A stretch of 64,000 nucleotides of DNA from Rhynochetos jubatus (GCA_027574665.1 CM050654.1:20776222-20840221); one strand, 5' to 3'. Shown: positions 13,389 through 26,170, numbered from the stretch's first letter. Numbers and translations are program-made. Notes: generated by a model from the sequence alone, not told the origin.

Positions 13389-16300
13389 GTAAGGTTCCTT
13401 ACTTTCAGTAGGTATAATATGTACTCTAGCAACGATAATCATTGAAGTGCAAATTCATTTAAAGGTGACCTGCAAGAGTATTAAAAATAACCTTAGAGCT
13501 TTAGAGTTATATGCTGAGTGCCCCAAATGACCAGACTAAGCCAGGCATTTAGCACAGTTTTAATATGAAATGTAACCATTTTTACTCCTAATTCTTCCAA
13601 GAAGTCTTCACCCACTGTGAATTGTTGGCTCCTTCTCAGTGTGTGACCCATGGGCCTGCTGCTGATCATGTCAAATCCACTGTAAAGCCCTGAGGCAGAT
13701 TGTGGTTTGACCCATCAGGGTATTTTAAAACTCCTTATTACAATGTTTCAGTGGTTTCAAACATTTTAAGTTTTATGTGGATAGGAAATGAAGGATATTA
13801 AAAGAAAAAAAAAAAAACCAAACAAGACATCGCAGCATGTTAGAAACCTACACAGAGCTTTAGGTAAGAGATTTATTTAATGCTGTTAAGCTAGACCCAT
13901 ATTTTGCAAAGGGGTCTTATGATGGATGAGCTATCATTTGTTTAATATATTCCAAGGGGTCATCTCATGTAGGAGCAGCTACCCCTATGCAGTTAGAATT
14001 TGCAGGGTTTTGAAAAGAAAATTAAAAGGGTAGATGATGAGAGAGAATGAGATTTACATATAAATTTGCGAAATCTTCTGTTAGGGGAGTTTCTGAGGCA
14101 TACCTTCCATGTTTCCAAATCTGACAAGTGCTTGATAAAGTAATTTTAGTTCCCATTCCTATACAGACTTTATTTTTGTGCCAGGGTGCCAACTTCAGCA
14201 CCAATCCAATTCCATTCCACTTATTTTATTTATTTATTAAATTATTTTCCCCACAAAATTTGTTAGAAAGTCACCATGACTTACTTAGTTAAGAATTGCT
14301 CACATAAGCAAGTGTTTCCATGTTCATTTGTCAGAACTAAGTACTCATTGCGTTTTTCTGGGTGTTCACTTATTGTATTCCACGTGGTTTGAACTGTAAA
14401 ATGGCCTTGGTTGGATCTGTTTTGTATGTGTTGTTTCACCCTGTTTCTCATGCAAATTTAAATTGATAGCAGCTTTGAATTGCTGGCAATGTTAACTCAA
14501 AATCTGCACCTCTCCCTTTTCACAGGAAGATAAATTGAGAAAATATTTCTGTTCATACTGCCTCCTTCCTTTCAGCTCCTCCAGCCTAAGCTGACTTTAG
14601 TATACATTTAAATAATAGATCTTATTACAAAAACCTTGGTGCATCCAAAAATTACCTGTTTATAGCATTCTCAGGAAAGTCATTAGATTTATCTCAGTAC
14701 TAAAGTGAAAATGGTTGCCCCCAAGAAATATGTACAGGCTTCACCCACTGGGACCCAGAGCAGAAAGCAAATTAGCTCTTTATCTTGTTTGGATTTTTGT
14801 TAATCAAGAAAAATGCACTTAATTACTCTGACAGGAAGCAGTGCATGTAGAAACTGAACTGAGCCTGGGGCCAGATGTCATGCAGTCTGAGATAGCATAA
14901 GTTTGTTGTGCTGCTTCTCTGTAAATAGAAGAGAACCTCCTCAATTACAGTAGCTAGAAGAACTTGTTATTTTATCCAAATACGAATTTCAATAAGTCAC
15001 ATAAAAATCTTTTTCTTTCATGTTTATTTTGTCTTAGCAACCTATAACTTTTTTTAAATCTCAAAAATCACAGGAGCAGAGAACTGGGCAATAGGGAATC
15101 TCTTGTTGAGATTCAGCCAACATTGGTGCTAACCAGCAGCTGCGGTCATCCTCTAACTGTACTTGAAAGTAGTCTTAGGTCTGTTTACTGGGGCTGAAAG
15201 CAGAATAGCCCTGTTGCTTATCAACAGAGAAAGCCAGAAACTAAGTAGGCTAGCCTATAGGCAGAATGCTGCTGACAAGTGTCTTACTTTACCTTAGTGG
15301 TAGAGCAGAAAGTAGAGCTCTGTGATGCTGCCTACACAGTTCCAACATTTCGCATATTCTCTGTGGATAAATTACAAGAGATATTCTTCCTTCACAGCAT
15401 TTTTATCAAGGATTACCACTGAGGAAAAAAACCCCAAAATTGGTTCTACAAGCAGGAAAACAAAGCCAGGTTTTCTATGGGTTTATGTCCCAGGGCTGCA
15501 CTCCCGTTTGAATTTGGATATAGTGTGTGGTAATTTCATACTGTAATACTGTAGCTTTCCTGTATCAGGGCATAATAAGATAGCATCCTTTTTTTTTTAA
15601 TTTTATTTTATTTTTTTAAATATGGCCACGTGGGGCTTGGGTTTTTCTTGAAACCTGGATGAGCTTAATGTCTCCGTGACCTTTCAACCTTTCAAGTTTT
15701 ACTGCTAGTGAAAATTACCAATTTTAAATCAATAGACAAGCATGAAGGATGATTGAATGGGAATGGGAATGAAGCAAGTCAGTTTCCCTAAGGAAACTAC
15801 ATTCAGAAAAGTTAAATTAACACAAAATGTAGAGCAGGACTCAGTCAAAACTTCCATCTAATTCCCACTGACTGCTCTTGGAAAGACAGAAATTCAGATC
15901 TGTAGTTTGCACCTTGGATCAGTCTGTGAAATTCTGAGCCTGGAATACTGCTCTGTGAATTGTCTGTTTCATATGTAGACTGTTCTTTTGAGCGCTTTCT
16001 GTTGATGAGCAATGTCAGAAAGCAAATAAAGGCGGCATCTCACTGTGCGTGTGTATTTTCTTATCTGTTGGTTTCCTTTTCTTTCTCAGTCTTTGTAAGG
16101 AATGCTAATTTAACTGTCACATTCATGTTGTTTGGGCCACAAAAAGCTGGCTATCTATCCCAAGTTCAGAGCAGCTTCAGCAACTTATTACGTAAGTTCT
16201 CAACACAGAGCAGGGGTCCGTGTCAAACGACGTGCAGCCCAGGCAGGAGATGAAGGCTGTGGTGCTGGGAGAACCACTGTGAGAGGCAGCAGATCCTGGT

Positions 16301-17571
16301 TCTTGGCTCTATAAAACTGCACGAGCTGGGAAACCTCCACCTCACAGACAGGTGATATGGTACCCGCCAACCGACTAGACGAAACCTAAATGCCTTAGAA
16401 ACAGTGTCTCCTGGCTCCTACTGAGTTCCTACTATCACAGTTTATCTGTAATTTAGGAAAGTAACGTATAATCTTGCCAATTGCCCTTTGAAACTTGTCA
16501 GCTCCTTGTTTACACCATTTCATGAAATGGATAATATTTCAAGGTTACTCGTGACTAGCTTTTGTTCTAAGATGACAGGAGATGTTGCTTCTAATTAACT
16601 CAGCATGTTCATCAGAATCAAATTCTTTAAGTCCGTGGGATCTGCATTACAGAGAAATTTAACTTCAAGTATGATGTAGTAACAGGCAGGTAACATTATT
16701 TAATCTATTGGAAATTCATTGAAAATAATGGGAAATTTACCCCACTTTCACAAAATAAAAAAAAATTACAACTTTCTCAAAGTATATGATCAGTAAAACC
16801 GTAGTGGTATTAATAGATTTCTAAATGATTATTTTTACATGAATAGAAAGGCTCCAAAGACGTATCCTTTACTAGGGATATGCCTATAATTACAGAAAGT
16901 AAAATAAGTATTTTACATTTACAGTGCATAATAAAATGTAGTCAATGATGAAAGAATATTATGTAATGGTGTCCAGAATGGTTGTGTCTCTCACAGCACC
17001 ATGCTGAAGGCAATACAGATTCAAGACTGCTTTTCCTTTCCTCTTAGTGTATTTGCCTGTTTCTCAGTTTCGTTTTAGAAACAGGTACGTTCATGGTGTT
17101 TCTATTGAATCTCTTGCATATGAAATACACCTGCTTTGAAATTTTCACTCAAAAAAACCCCCAGACTAATGACGACCAAAATGTCTCGTGTTGCATTCGA
17201 AAATTTCTAAAAGACGTAAGTGAAGCTTCCAAGGATTTTCTGGGCTCTTTTCACGGAAGCTGGTAAACTCAACTTCTTGGCTTGATATTATTTTGAAATT
17301 TTCATAATATTTTCATTAGCTCAGAACTCACTCCTCTGCCCCTTCTTTGGAAAGTTTGAAGATGTGTAATTTTTGTTAGTAAGCAAAAGTTTTCTTTTTG
17401 AAGAATAGAATCTCTCACAAAATCAAAAAGTCAAGCCTGATTTCCCATCCTGCTTTAAACCTGCTCTAAATAGAAGATAATGCTTTTTTTGAATTTAAAT
17501 GATAGAGTTCATGTCTATATGTTTTTGAACAGGCTGAACATATTGTCAGACCTTCCTCTGTTTAATTTTAG
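13389..17571. other. Intron-like; expected P-loop exon absent
   Basis: The AAA4 P-loop exon (GVGGSGKQSL-like) should sit between the two flanking dynein relics. I searched all frames by eye and found no trace. There are no recognised repeats apart from short A- and T-runs. Confidence 0.55.
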
Positions 17572-17705
17572 GCCTTGGATTTGAGACTTGACTGCAGAAA
17601 AACTGAAGTAGCCTTAAAGAAGACCTTTAAGCATGCTAGACACCATATCCTTTTGAGGGACTGTCAGATTCTCATATGCAACTACAGTGGGCCAGAAGAC
17701 CTGAT
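17572..17705 (+). pseudogene. DNAH11: DNAH11-like dynein exon, AAA4 Walker B segment (relic)
   Basis: The block starts after TTTAATTTTAG and ends at a GTGAGG donor, with 44 open codons plus two bases. It begins ALDLRLD, where DNAH11 has a segment like IQELRVD, and contains HHILLRDCQIL, where the Walker B stretch like TVFLLTDAQVL is expected. It ends GPEDL plus two bases, matching the expected IPDL(F). Roughly ten codons between the Walker B motif and the end are missing relative to the family, and the conserved Thr before the Walker B Asp reads as Arg. Start phase 0 and end phase 2 fit the expected boundaries. The match is by eye and from memory. The order relative to the block at 13195 and the similar splice structure support it. 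Chance similarity cannot be excluded. Confidence 0.5.
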
Positions 17706-18954
17706 GTGAGGAGACTAGATTGTCTGTGAATTTTAATCAAAAAACGCTCCCTCCATTTTTTTCTTTCATTGCTGAATTTTGAGTGGACCTTCTCAATGAA
17801 GGAGCAGGGGCAGACTCTGTCCTGATAATTTATATTTATCCTCCTGTCTCTGAAATTTTAACTTTGATTCACATGATTGCAAAGCTGATGATTTATGGGA
17901 AGTTTCCAGAAGTGGCTTTAATATGGTAATCTTTGTGACAGGATAGCACTTTGTGAAGAGCCCCAACCTTAGAGAACAGAATTGGAAGGCTGTGGTTAAA
18001 ACTATTAGAGAAAGGCAATAGTCCTCAAAAACAACAAAGAAAAGGCATAGGAAAAATAAAATCTCATCCTGTTGCGGTCATTTTCTCATTTGCTTTCTGC
18101 TTCCAAATATGGTTTTAATAATAAAAAAAATTAACATTGTTTATCAGGGCTAACTTGGGATCAGCAAGAGCAGCTGAAAATGATGCATGAGTGGGCTATA
18201 TTTATGTCTCTCGTGCATACTGCTTTATGATATGGATAGCCAGAATTCCCATGATATCTGCATTCCCAAGGGAAAAACCAAACATCACCAACACTTGCAG
18301 ATACACCCACAGTACAGAAGCACCCATTAAAGTCGTTCACTTCCATGGTGCCTGTACCCTGGCACCTACATTATTCAAAATGTGAAAACGCGGCCCCAGT
18401 GATTGACAATCCTGCATAGCGCAGGTGCTCTGTCGGTATTCCTTGAGCCTGCTCTGACTGCTAGCTCTGAGTTTAAAACGGAGTAACAAAGGTACTCCTC
18501 TATTTGATAGTTTCAGCAGGCAGGCACTGTAGGTATTGCATTATTTTTATCTAGCAACAAAAACATGAATTTGACTCATTTACCCTATTGTAAAATCATT
18601 CAATCCTGGAGCTGAATCAGAAAAATCTTATCGTATCAGTAATTTGACTTATAAACTCAGTAGTAGCTCTTTTTTGCAAATTGTATACAAATAATTATAA
18701 ATACAATATATGTCAACTCAAGTGTTACTTTACCTTTATAACCAAGACGATTTTGATGTTTATTTCATCTTCTTTCTACCTCCCCCCTCCCCCAAACAGG
18801 AGTGTTTTACTGTTTTTCTTTCATTCTGCCTGGTTGTTGTCCACACGTTCTGCAATTCCTGCAGTTGACTAGGAAATTTAATGATCCTAGAGGAAAACAT
18901 TTGTGATAGAAAGTAGTTCATTATTGTATAAGGGCAAACAGTACGGGTTTATAG

Positions 18955-19170
18955 CGTAATCGGCAAGCTGCTCCGCAAGCAAGGGGCTAGCTCAGGGTCT
19001 GGGGCAGCCGTCCCTGCCTCCGTGACCATGGCCGCATCTCCCAGTCGGTAATTACGCACTGCCCCCTAGGGACCCGCGCTCCGCTCCCGGCTCCTGCGGG
19101 ACCGGACCCCGCTGCTCCCCGCGCCGGCTCGGGAGCCAGCGCCCGCTTCTCTGCTCCTCGCCGGTTTTGA
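18955..19170. promoter_or_regulatory. CpG-dense patch, candidate promoter or CpG island
   Basis: About twenty CpG dinucleotides fall within roughly 200 bases, including CCCGCGCTCCGC, GGACCGGACC and CCGCGCCGGCTCGGG. The flanks are AT-rich with few CpGs. The patch contains CCATGGCCGC near 19027-19036. No protein-coding start that I recognise follows. It lies between two of the dynein relic exons, so it does not mark the dynein promoter. It may serve a non-coding transcript or be a GC-rich insertion. Confidence 0.5.
19059..19072 (-). promoter_or_regulatory. CTCF-like site in the CpG patch
   Basis: CTGCCCCCTAGGGA matches the reverse complement of the CTCF core (CTGCCnCCTnGTGG) at most informative positions. 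The match is by eye only. The location inside a CpG-dense patch adds some weight. Confidence 0.35.
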
Positions 19171-21461
19171 CCTTGAGAGTAACTTTGAATTTCTTCCTGT
19201 CCCAGCTCTAATGATACGGCTTGCCTTTTAACCCCTTCCAGGTTAGTTTTGTTGAGTCTTTTTAAAGCTGATTATTGGGATCTGCGGGTTTGCAGCAGCC
19301 TGCGTCTTTTCAGCGTGTGCGTATCCGGGTTTATATATGAAGTTTTCACCGCATTACTTCAATGGGGTGGTAACATACTTCGACATTCTTTTTCCTTTTT
19401 GTGTTTCAAGGAGATGGGGTTCCTTTTCAATTGCTTGTTAAAAAAGAGCTGTGTGATTGCCTCCTCAGAGCCAGATCTTGCTTCAGCACTGAAAGAAAGA
19501 AGCTGGAAACCGCAGAACTTCACACAGATCTCAGACACCTGATGAGTGATTTCTCATACTGACTGATGACGTGGTGGTTTCGGGTACATAATGATAATCA
19601 TGACAGCAGTGCTAAGGACCTGTTACCTTTTACATCGCTCGCACAGGTGAGATGAGTTGTCCAGGGAAAATTCGTTCAAAAGAAAAAAGAATTTTACCGA
19701 AAGTGTTTATGATCAAAACAGTTCAGAAATAAGATGGTAAAATGATCAAAGGGCAGTAGGTTTTGAATAGGCTTCATCAGCAGAGGGGAGAGGTCATCTG
19801 GGAAGATTAGTTATAGGAGCTATTAAATCACCTCTGTGACACTGTTAGAAGAAGCTGCTTAACATAATCATGTGCAATCAGTAAAAATGCTGTTTATTAC
19901 AAAACCTTTTTGATTTTCATATTTGATATTGTTATGTAAGATGGTGTAATGTGAGGCCATACACATTTCCACAGTACAAATTATCAGCATTAATGATTTG
20001 TGGTGCTTTTCCTGACAACTTTCAAAGTAAAGAATTGTTGGGAAATACCTCTCCAAATCTATTTTCACTAATATAGTTAAAGACTTGCGTGAAAATTTTT
20101 ATTTATACTGTAGCTGTAGACACTGACAACTGATACAGTGTATTTATATATCGACTAGTCCTGCATCCCATATCAGTGTTTGAGTTTGATTATCCTTCTT
20201 AATGATGCAATGCCAGCCATCTCTTTGAAGTGCTTCTCATTTACTGATAAGAATCTGAAAAAAGCGGTTGTCTGCTAATCTTGGCTCTTCAGTTTGGAGT
20301 TACACTGCCCTACACACATTTTCTTATATGTAAAGTGGAGAATTATATCATCACTTTTGTTTCTCATATATTTATGTAATAGTATAGATTAACTCAGGAT
20401 GAATGTACCAAATCATAGGTTTGGATTTGGACACATCTTGGTTGCAAGATGGGTTAGAAGTTGACTCGCATGTTTGATGAGGACTAGTTTGAAAATTTGA
20501 GGGTGATAGAATCCTGCCAGGTTTGCTTGTTTAGGGTTTTTTTTGCACAAGTTTTTGGCACAAATTAGTATCTTGCGAGCCACTAGCTTATAATTTTTCC
20601 CAAGTTTTTCTTCATTCTGGGTCATAATTCTGTAAGGATACATGTTCTATTACCCTCACAATGTCTAGATTGCTTGGGAAAACACTCTTAATTTCAATGT
20701 AAGTCTGGAAAGTGTTTTACAAGTGGAACTGGGCCAGAGTTTCTCAGTGAAAATGTCTGGATGCCATCTGGTCCTGTGGGTGCAAGAGGCAGAACTCAAA
20801 GTATCATCTGGAGACTTAGCCAGAGGGGAGAGAGTAGTACCTACTGTGTTAGCTCCGGCCTTATTTTTGTTTATAGTGTTAGACCTCTGGCAGAATAGCA
20901 AACTGATTTATAGTGTCATAAATTCCAGCATTGTTAAGGCTAGAACCTCTCTAAAAAGCCAGGATTAGGAATCTGAGGCATTGTTTCTCACTATTTTTCT
21001 TCATTGTTATGTTGTAATGATTCCAGTGGGATTATTCTGGTCTAGAACTCAGATATAGTTTTATTTCAGATTTTTCTTATATTGCAGTGTAAGTTAAATC
21101 TGTGTATATTACAATTTTACTATCTACAGAATAATGTATGAAATTTGCAGAAAGCTCTTAAATCAAGAATAAGAATTTATATGCAAAATTCATTATATAT
21201 CATGTTAAATTCTTTTGAGCCAACACACTCACACAGACAACAGTGGGCGCACTTTCTTTCTCTGCCTCATCAGTTTCCCTCAAGCCATATAACAAGTAGT
21301 GATGTATGTCAGGACCCTTTGTCAAGCACCCTCAGATTTGGGTTACTCATCTTTACTGAGACACCCACAAAGCACAATAAATTTCCAGATAAACTGAGTC
21401 AGCAAGAGGATGGCAAGGTATTTAAAAATCAGTAAACTTAACTCAGTCTTAACTGTTACAG
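19171..21461. other. No gene seen
   Basis: Mixed-composition sequence follows the CpG patch, with open frames under 100 codons and no recognised domain. The middle part of dynein AAA4 should fall here or nearby and is not visible. Confidence 0.5.
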
Positions 21462-21586
21462 TGCTGCTTCCCACAGCGATGCATGCTTGTAGGACCAAAC
21501 ATCTACTAGCAAGGTACCAAATTGCAGCAGATTACAGGCATGGATTTCCACCGTCGAGGCTGTACTTTCATTATTTTATGGACCAG
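21462..21586 (+). pseudogene. Possible DNAH11-like exon, end of AAA4 (weak relic)
   Basis: This 125-base block lies between an acceptor-like TTAACTGTTACAG and GACCAG followed by GTGAAC. The reading frame contains ARYQIAADYRHGF and ends YFMDQ. Dynein heavy chains have a segment here resembling [22 protein letters not shown], RH plus an aromatic residue, and F-hydrophobic-acidic-Q all occur in order, but about four extra residues lie between them and identity is low. The donor falls exactly where the family motif FLEQ would meet ISLF in the next block, at 26432. The order among the other relics is correct. Without those neighbours I would not have called it. Confidence 0.3.
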
Positions 21587-24500
21587 GTGAACACGTTTGA
21601 GAAAAAGTAATATCATGACTGAAATTTAGAGGTGTATTTTTTAAATTTTACTTCTTCATTATGTCTTAATTTTGTTTAAAATCAAAATATTCCTGCATGT
21701 TTTATCTTACCTACTTTTTGATGATTTATTAGATGGTATTAGCATGTGTTGGATCTTTCTTTCGTTTTCCCTGCTTATCTGGCAGCCAGAAAGAGCTAGA
21801 ATGAGGTACTAGTGCAAGTAGAGTACATACTTTTGGAAAGCATTCTAAAGCATAATAGATTGAAATCTTCTATAATGAATCCTTGTTTGCCAGAAAAAAT
21901 ATTCAACCATGCCAGAAAATTATCTGTGAGGAATAAGCAGTTTTCTACCCCCTTCTTCCCCCCCCACCCCCCCCTTCCCAATTTGTGTCGCTTGGAAAAG
22001 GAGCCGAAAAATGGCACAGATGCATGCAGTATTGCACAAAGAGTATATATGGACATTTCAGTCACTGATATTTCCCCATTTTCTGATGCTAATGTAAGAT
22101 ATGTTGGTTTTGCATTTATAATTAAGATGAACAGATGGTGAAGACTTAGTTTAAAGTAATACTGTACATCCATTAAAATAATCTCTGCTGACAGTGATTC
22201 TTCACTATAGCAAGACTTAATTGCATATATAACACATATACATCAGAAAGAGCTCAGTCTTAAGCCATTTGCTCCTCTAGGACAATAGTAAGACAGACGT
22301 CACCAAAACAGGATTTATCCTGGAGACTCTAAGAGTAACAGATGCATCTCTGCTGACAATATTGGCTTGCTTTAATTAATGAACACTTTTTGAATAAAAG
22401 AAAACATAATTTCTGAAAATACACAGGATTTCTTTTTAAAAAGACACCCATGTTTTGAGGGAGGGCATTCGGGAACAAGACGGGAGTAAATTTTTAACAG
22501 ATCTGATGTTACTTACACTATTTTTCCCATGGTGTAGCACACGTAATTTGTGGTGTTCTTTGGCAAGCTGTATAAATGTGTGTCTTTGGGGACTGCATTT
22601 ATGTTTTAAATTTGGTATATTCTGAAGTGCCTGGATGAAGCAATTCCTTAAATTATTATGAAGCAGAAACAGGTCTCTGCAAGTTTTTATTTTTTCATAG
22701 AAATGGTTTAAAATGTCATTTCACAATTTGTTTATTTATGGGTTATGTAAAAAAAACCATTATGTGTTTTGACCTGAAGACCTGTACTTCACAGGAAATG
22801 AAACTTCAGTCTCTATGTTCAGAGTGGGTGTCCATCCTTGACCCGTTGTACAGAACGGCAAGAGAGATGTTAGGCAGCAGTACTGTATATAGTCAGTTAG
22901 AGTGGTGGTTGTATATTTATAACTCAGCTCCTTTTCTGTTCACTTTTTGTCCTGCCTACCATCCCCCACTGGTAACTATTTTCTGTGATAATGAAATCCA
23001 CTGAACTCTAACCTCCAAGGACATAGTTTGGCAGAAGTATCTCCCTTCCTTACCCAAGCTTCTTATGTAAGGACATATATTTTACTATTTTTGAGATTAC
23101 CAAAATGAAGTATAATTAGGGTTTGTTGAACATTTTTGCAAGTGTTTTAATCTGAAATACATTTTCTATCATAAAAAAATTATCAGCAAAGTTGCTATCT
23201 AGTGGCTGAACAGTTCTTAACTTAGAAAAACCATTGTCCACACTAGTTTCACAGAACCAGTGAATCCCCATCCTTTGTTACGTGCTTCATTTGTTGAACG
23301 CTTGGGCTCCATACTCTCTCCTTCCAAGCAGTTGTCACTGCCCATGAGAATGCTTTGGGACTGTGTTGTGTGATAGTTGGGTTTAATTTCCTTATTTTCT
23401 TTTTCTGTTAATTTGCTGCTTTGCTTAAAAATATTTAGATATTTATTGAAGCAAGAACTTGAACCCTGAGGTCCCATTTTCCACATGAGTACCCCAAACC
23501 TCAAGTTATTGAGCCATTTTCAGTCTCACAGAATATTTAAGTATATTAAACCAAGTGGAATAGCACCAGCAGGAGAGATTGAGAGAGTCTTTATCCCAGA
23601 ATATGAACACACTGTAATATGGTAGTTAAACATTCTTCCATGAGATGTGGTTCAAAACCCCTCAGGCAGATGAAGGAATTGAACAGATCTTTCTTCTATC
23701 CAAGATGACCTGTAGGGTAAAGCAGGAGAAAAATATTTCGATTTCAGACGTTTTGAAGAAAACTAATGTATTGATTAAAAGGAAGCAGTACCTATCTTCA
23801 GTGTGTGTATCTCCTTCCCACCCCCCAACTAAAGCCATTTAAAATTAATGTGGACAGAAATTTGGAGTTGGAAAAGGATACTATTTGGCAGCCACACTAG
23901 CAAAGTCTTTAATTTGTGTAGACTTCTTCATTCTGGTGACAAAATTAATAAGACCAAATAGTCCTGTAAATATAGCTGAGGTATATGGGTGGTGCTCACT
24001 GATAAAGGAAATAAGGAAAGGGAGGAGGAGTGAGACAGGCTGGGAGCCAAGGGACCGAGAAAGGCAGCAAGTTTTACAAAACATTCATTTGACTAATTTG
24101 CTTAACATAATAAAGAAAGGATGGTTTTATTTGGGGAGTTAGCAGTAATGATTGATTAGAAGGGTATTATATTTGCTGGATATTGGATGAATAATGTCTG
24201 TGAATGGATATAGAAAATATCTCTTCAAAATTGGAATAATCCATAAGTCATAGGATGCAGAGGACAAAATACCAACATGCTAACATACTAAGAAAGGCTT
24301 TAAACAATAATTGAGCAAATCTTGGAACTGTTCCAAAGAAACAGGGAACAGAAAAGAAACTACATGCAGGATAATGGGATTTAGACAATAGAGATAGTGC
24401 AGCAGACATTTGTGAATGGAATATTAGCTCTTTAATTATAATAATTACCTAAGTTTAAGGTCAAGGCACCTGTGCATTTCTGTCTGCGAGAAACTGATTA

Positions 24501-24993
24501 AAAAATTAGAAGTAGCATTTAATCTCTGTGATACTATTTCCAAAAAGTCTCTTAGAAATTTGGATACTGCCAAGATCATTACTTATTATTTGTACTGTAC
24601 CTAGAGACATTGACTGAGATGGGTCCCACGTTGTCACCCTGCGATCATTGACATCAAGGTTGACTCTCTCACCACTTAAAGTAAAATAGAAAATGAAAAT
24701 TCTCAGCAGGGAGGAAAACCATGAAAAATGAGCACTTTCACATCCTTATTTATTCTGCTTTTCTATTCATACTGACCGTGGAAACACAAGGCTTCAAATT
24801 GTTCCCTTTAGTAATTCAGACAAGTCTATTCCCAGTCTCAGAAATTAACTTCTTAGCTGATCAGTTGGTATAACCTCAGATTTACTGCCAGGGAACCCTG
24901 TCTGAGAAGCAGTGAAGGTGGATCTTGTCACCTGACAGGGGATGAAGCACAGCGTGTTGCAATGCGTATCTGGTTGAAAACAACTCTACTCAC
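21587..24993. other. No gene seen apart from the C-rich tract
   Basis: Intron-like sequence. Open frames overlap on opposite strands around the C-tract because of composition. Confidence 0.55.
21948..21979 (-). repeat. C-rich tract, G-quadruplex candidate on the minus strand
   Basis: C runs of 5, 8, 8 and 3 are separated by short T/A spacers. On the minus strand this gives four G-runs of at least three with short loops. Confidence 0.8.
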
Positions 24994-25173
24994 CTCATTC
25001 CAGTTAGGTTCCTTGCTGTTGGAGGCTCTGTGCCGATTTCTGAGTGGGAAAATGCAACTGAGTTGCTTGTGCTCCTGCAACACCACATCTAGCCAGTGTC
25101 TCACATCTAACACCTGTGTCTGCCAGCAGCATTGCACTTGGGTGCTGTCGGCTGTGTCAGAATAAGTTTGAAT
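24994..25173 (-). other. Clean exon-like block, unrecognised, downstream of the solo LTR
   Basis: On the minus strand this 180-base block has a near-ideal acceptor (GTGCCTGTTCTTTTTCAG) and a near-ideal donor (GAG followed by GTGAGT). Only one frame is open through all 60 codons. It includes TYSDTADSTQVQCCWQ, LDVRHWLDVVLQEHKQ and SNSKEPNWNE. I recognise no family. It lies about 390 bases downstream, in transcript direction, of the minus-strand solo LTR, with a second small exon-like block between. The plus strand is also partly open here, which lowers the weight of the ORF. It could be an exon of an LTR-driven or lineage-specific transcript, coding or not. Confidence 0.4.
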
Positions 25174-25267
25174 CTGAAAAAGAACAGGCACAGCTCAGTG
25201 AGTAGCATACACACAGAGAAAGTTTTCTTCTCCCTTTTTCCTTCTCTGCCAGGTGTATAAATCTCAC

Positions 25268-25309
25268 CACTCGAATCTGCATCATCATCTTCACCAAAAT
25301 AAAAATGTG
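25268..25309 (-). other. Small exon-like block between the solo LTR and the 24994-25173 block
   Basis: The minus strand shows TTTCTTCCTTCTAG, then 42 bases, then a GTGAGA donor. Phase 0 in and out gives 14 codons that would join openly to the block at 24994-25173. There are ATG codons within it (three in a row), so it could hold a start. The evidence is only splice-site quality, distance and frame compatibility. No homology is recognised. Confidence 0.25.
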
Positions 25310-25556
25310 CTAGAAGGAAGAAATGAAACATAATTTACAATCTAAAAATTCACCATATTTAAGAATTACTAAAGATATCACAATTGCACTTGACAGGGAA
25401 GAAGGAACTGGTTTTGTAAAAAGTCATCCAAAAGAATAAAAATAACAGATTAAAATAAATGCAATAACATTTTCTGATGAAAATATTTTAAGTGAGATTT
25501 CCAGAAAACTTCATTGGGGAAACAAAGGTATTTTCTAGTTTGTATTTATTTTATTT

Positions 25557-25561
25557 CTGAG
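25557..25561. repeat. Target-site duplication, left copy (CTGAG)
   Basis: The five bases immediately before the LTR match those at 26171-26175 immediately after it. The exact match fixes the element's boundaries. Confidence 0.9.
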
Positions 25562-26170
25562 TGTTGTGGTTTAAACCCAGCTGGCATCTAAGCACCACAC
25601 GGGCACTCATTCACTCCCTTCCCCAGCAGGATGGGGGAGAGAAATGGAAGAGAGAAAGTGAGAAAACTCATGAGCTGAGATGAAAACAGTGTCATAATTG
25701 AAATAAAATAACAATTAATTGTAATGAAAAGGAAAATTTAAAAAAAAAAAAAAAAAAAAAAGAGAGAGAGAGAAACGAAACCCAAGAAAGGTAAGTGATG
25801 AAAATGAAAAAAACCCCAACTTCTCACCACCAACAGGCAGATGCCCAGCCTGTCCCCAAGCAGTGGCCCTGGCAAGCTTTCCCCCTAGTTTATATGCTGA
25901 GCATGACATCGTATGATATGGCATATCCCTTTGACTAGTTTGGGTCAGCTGTCCCAGCTGTGTCCCCTCCCAGCTTCTTGTGTCCTTCCAGCCTCCTCAC
26001 TGGTAGGGTAGTATGAGAAGCTGAAAAGTTCTTAATTTAGTGTAAGCACCGCTCAGCAACAACTGAAACATCAATGTGTTATCAACATTATTCTTATCCT
26101 AAATCCAAAACACAGCACTACACCAGCTACTAGGAAGAAAATTAACTGTATGCCAGCTGAAACCAGGACA
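25562..26170 (-). mobile_element. Solo LTR of an avian endogenous retrovirus (ERVL-like), complete with target-site duplication
   Basis: On the minus strand the element begins TGTCCTGGTTTCAGCTGG and ends CCACAACA, a common LTR of bird genomes. Inside, in minus orientation, lie a CATATAAA TATA-like box near 25890-25897 and a region matching the LTR tail that normally carries a poly(A) signal. The ends are TG...CA. The 5 bases CTGAG flank it on both sides (25557-25561 and 26171-26175), a 5-bp duplication typical of ERVL-type integrases. No gag, pol or env remains, so it is a recombined solo LTR. An A-run and GA repeat (25740-25773) interrupts it relative to the usual sequence. The clean duplication indicates a fairly recent insertion. 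Confidence 0.9.
25740..25773. repeat. A-run plus (GA)n inside the solo LTR
   Basis: About 22 A are followed by GAGAGAGAGAGA. The combination is not part of the usual LTR sequence I remember. Confidence 0.9.

Noticed and set aside
20270-20350. Possible MIR fragment (TTATATGTAAAGTGGAGA)
   Set aside because: Only about 20 bases resemble the MIR tail, and the core is absent.
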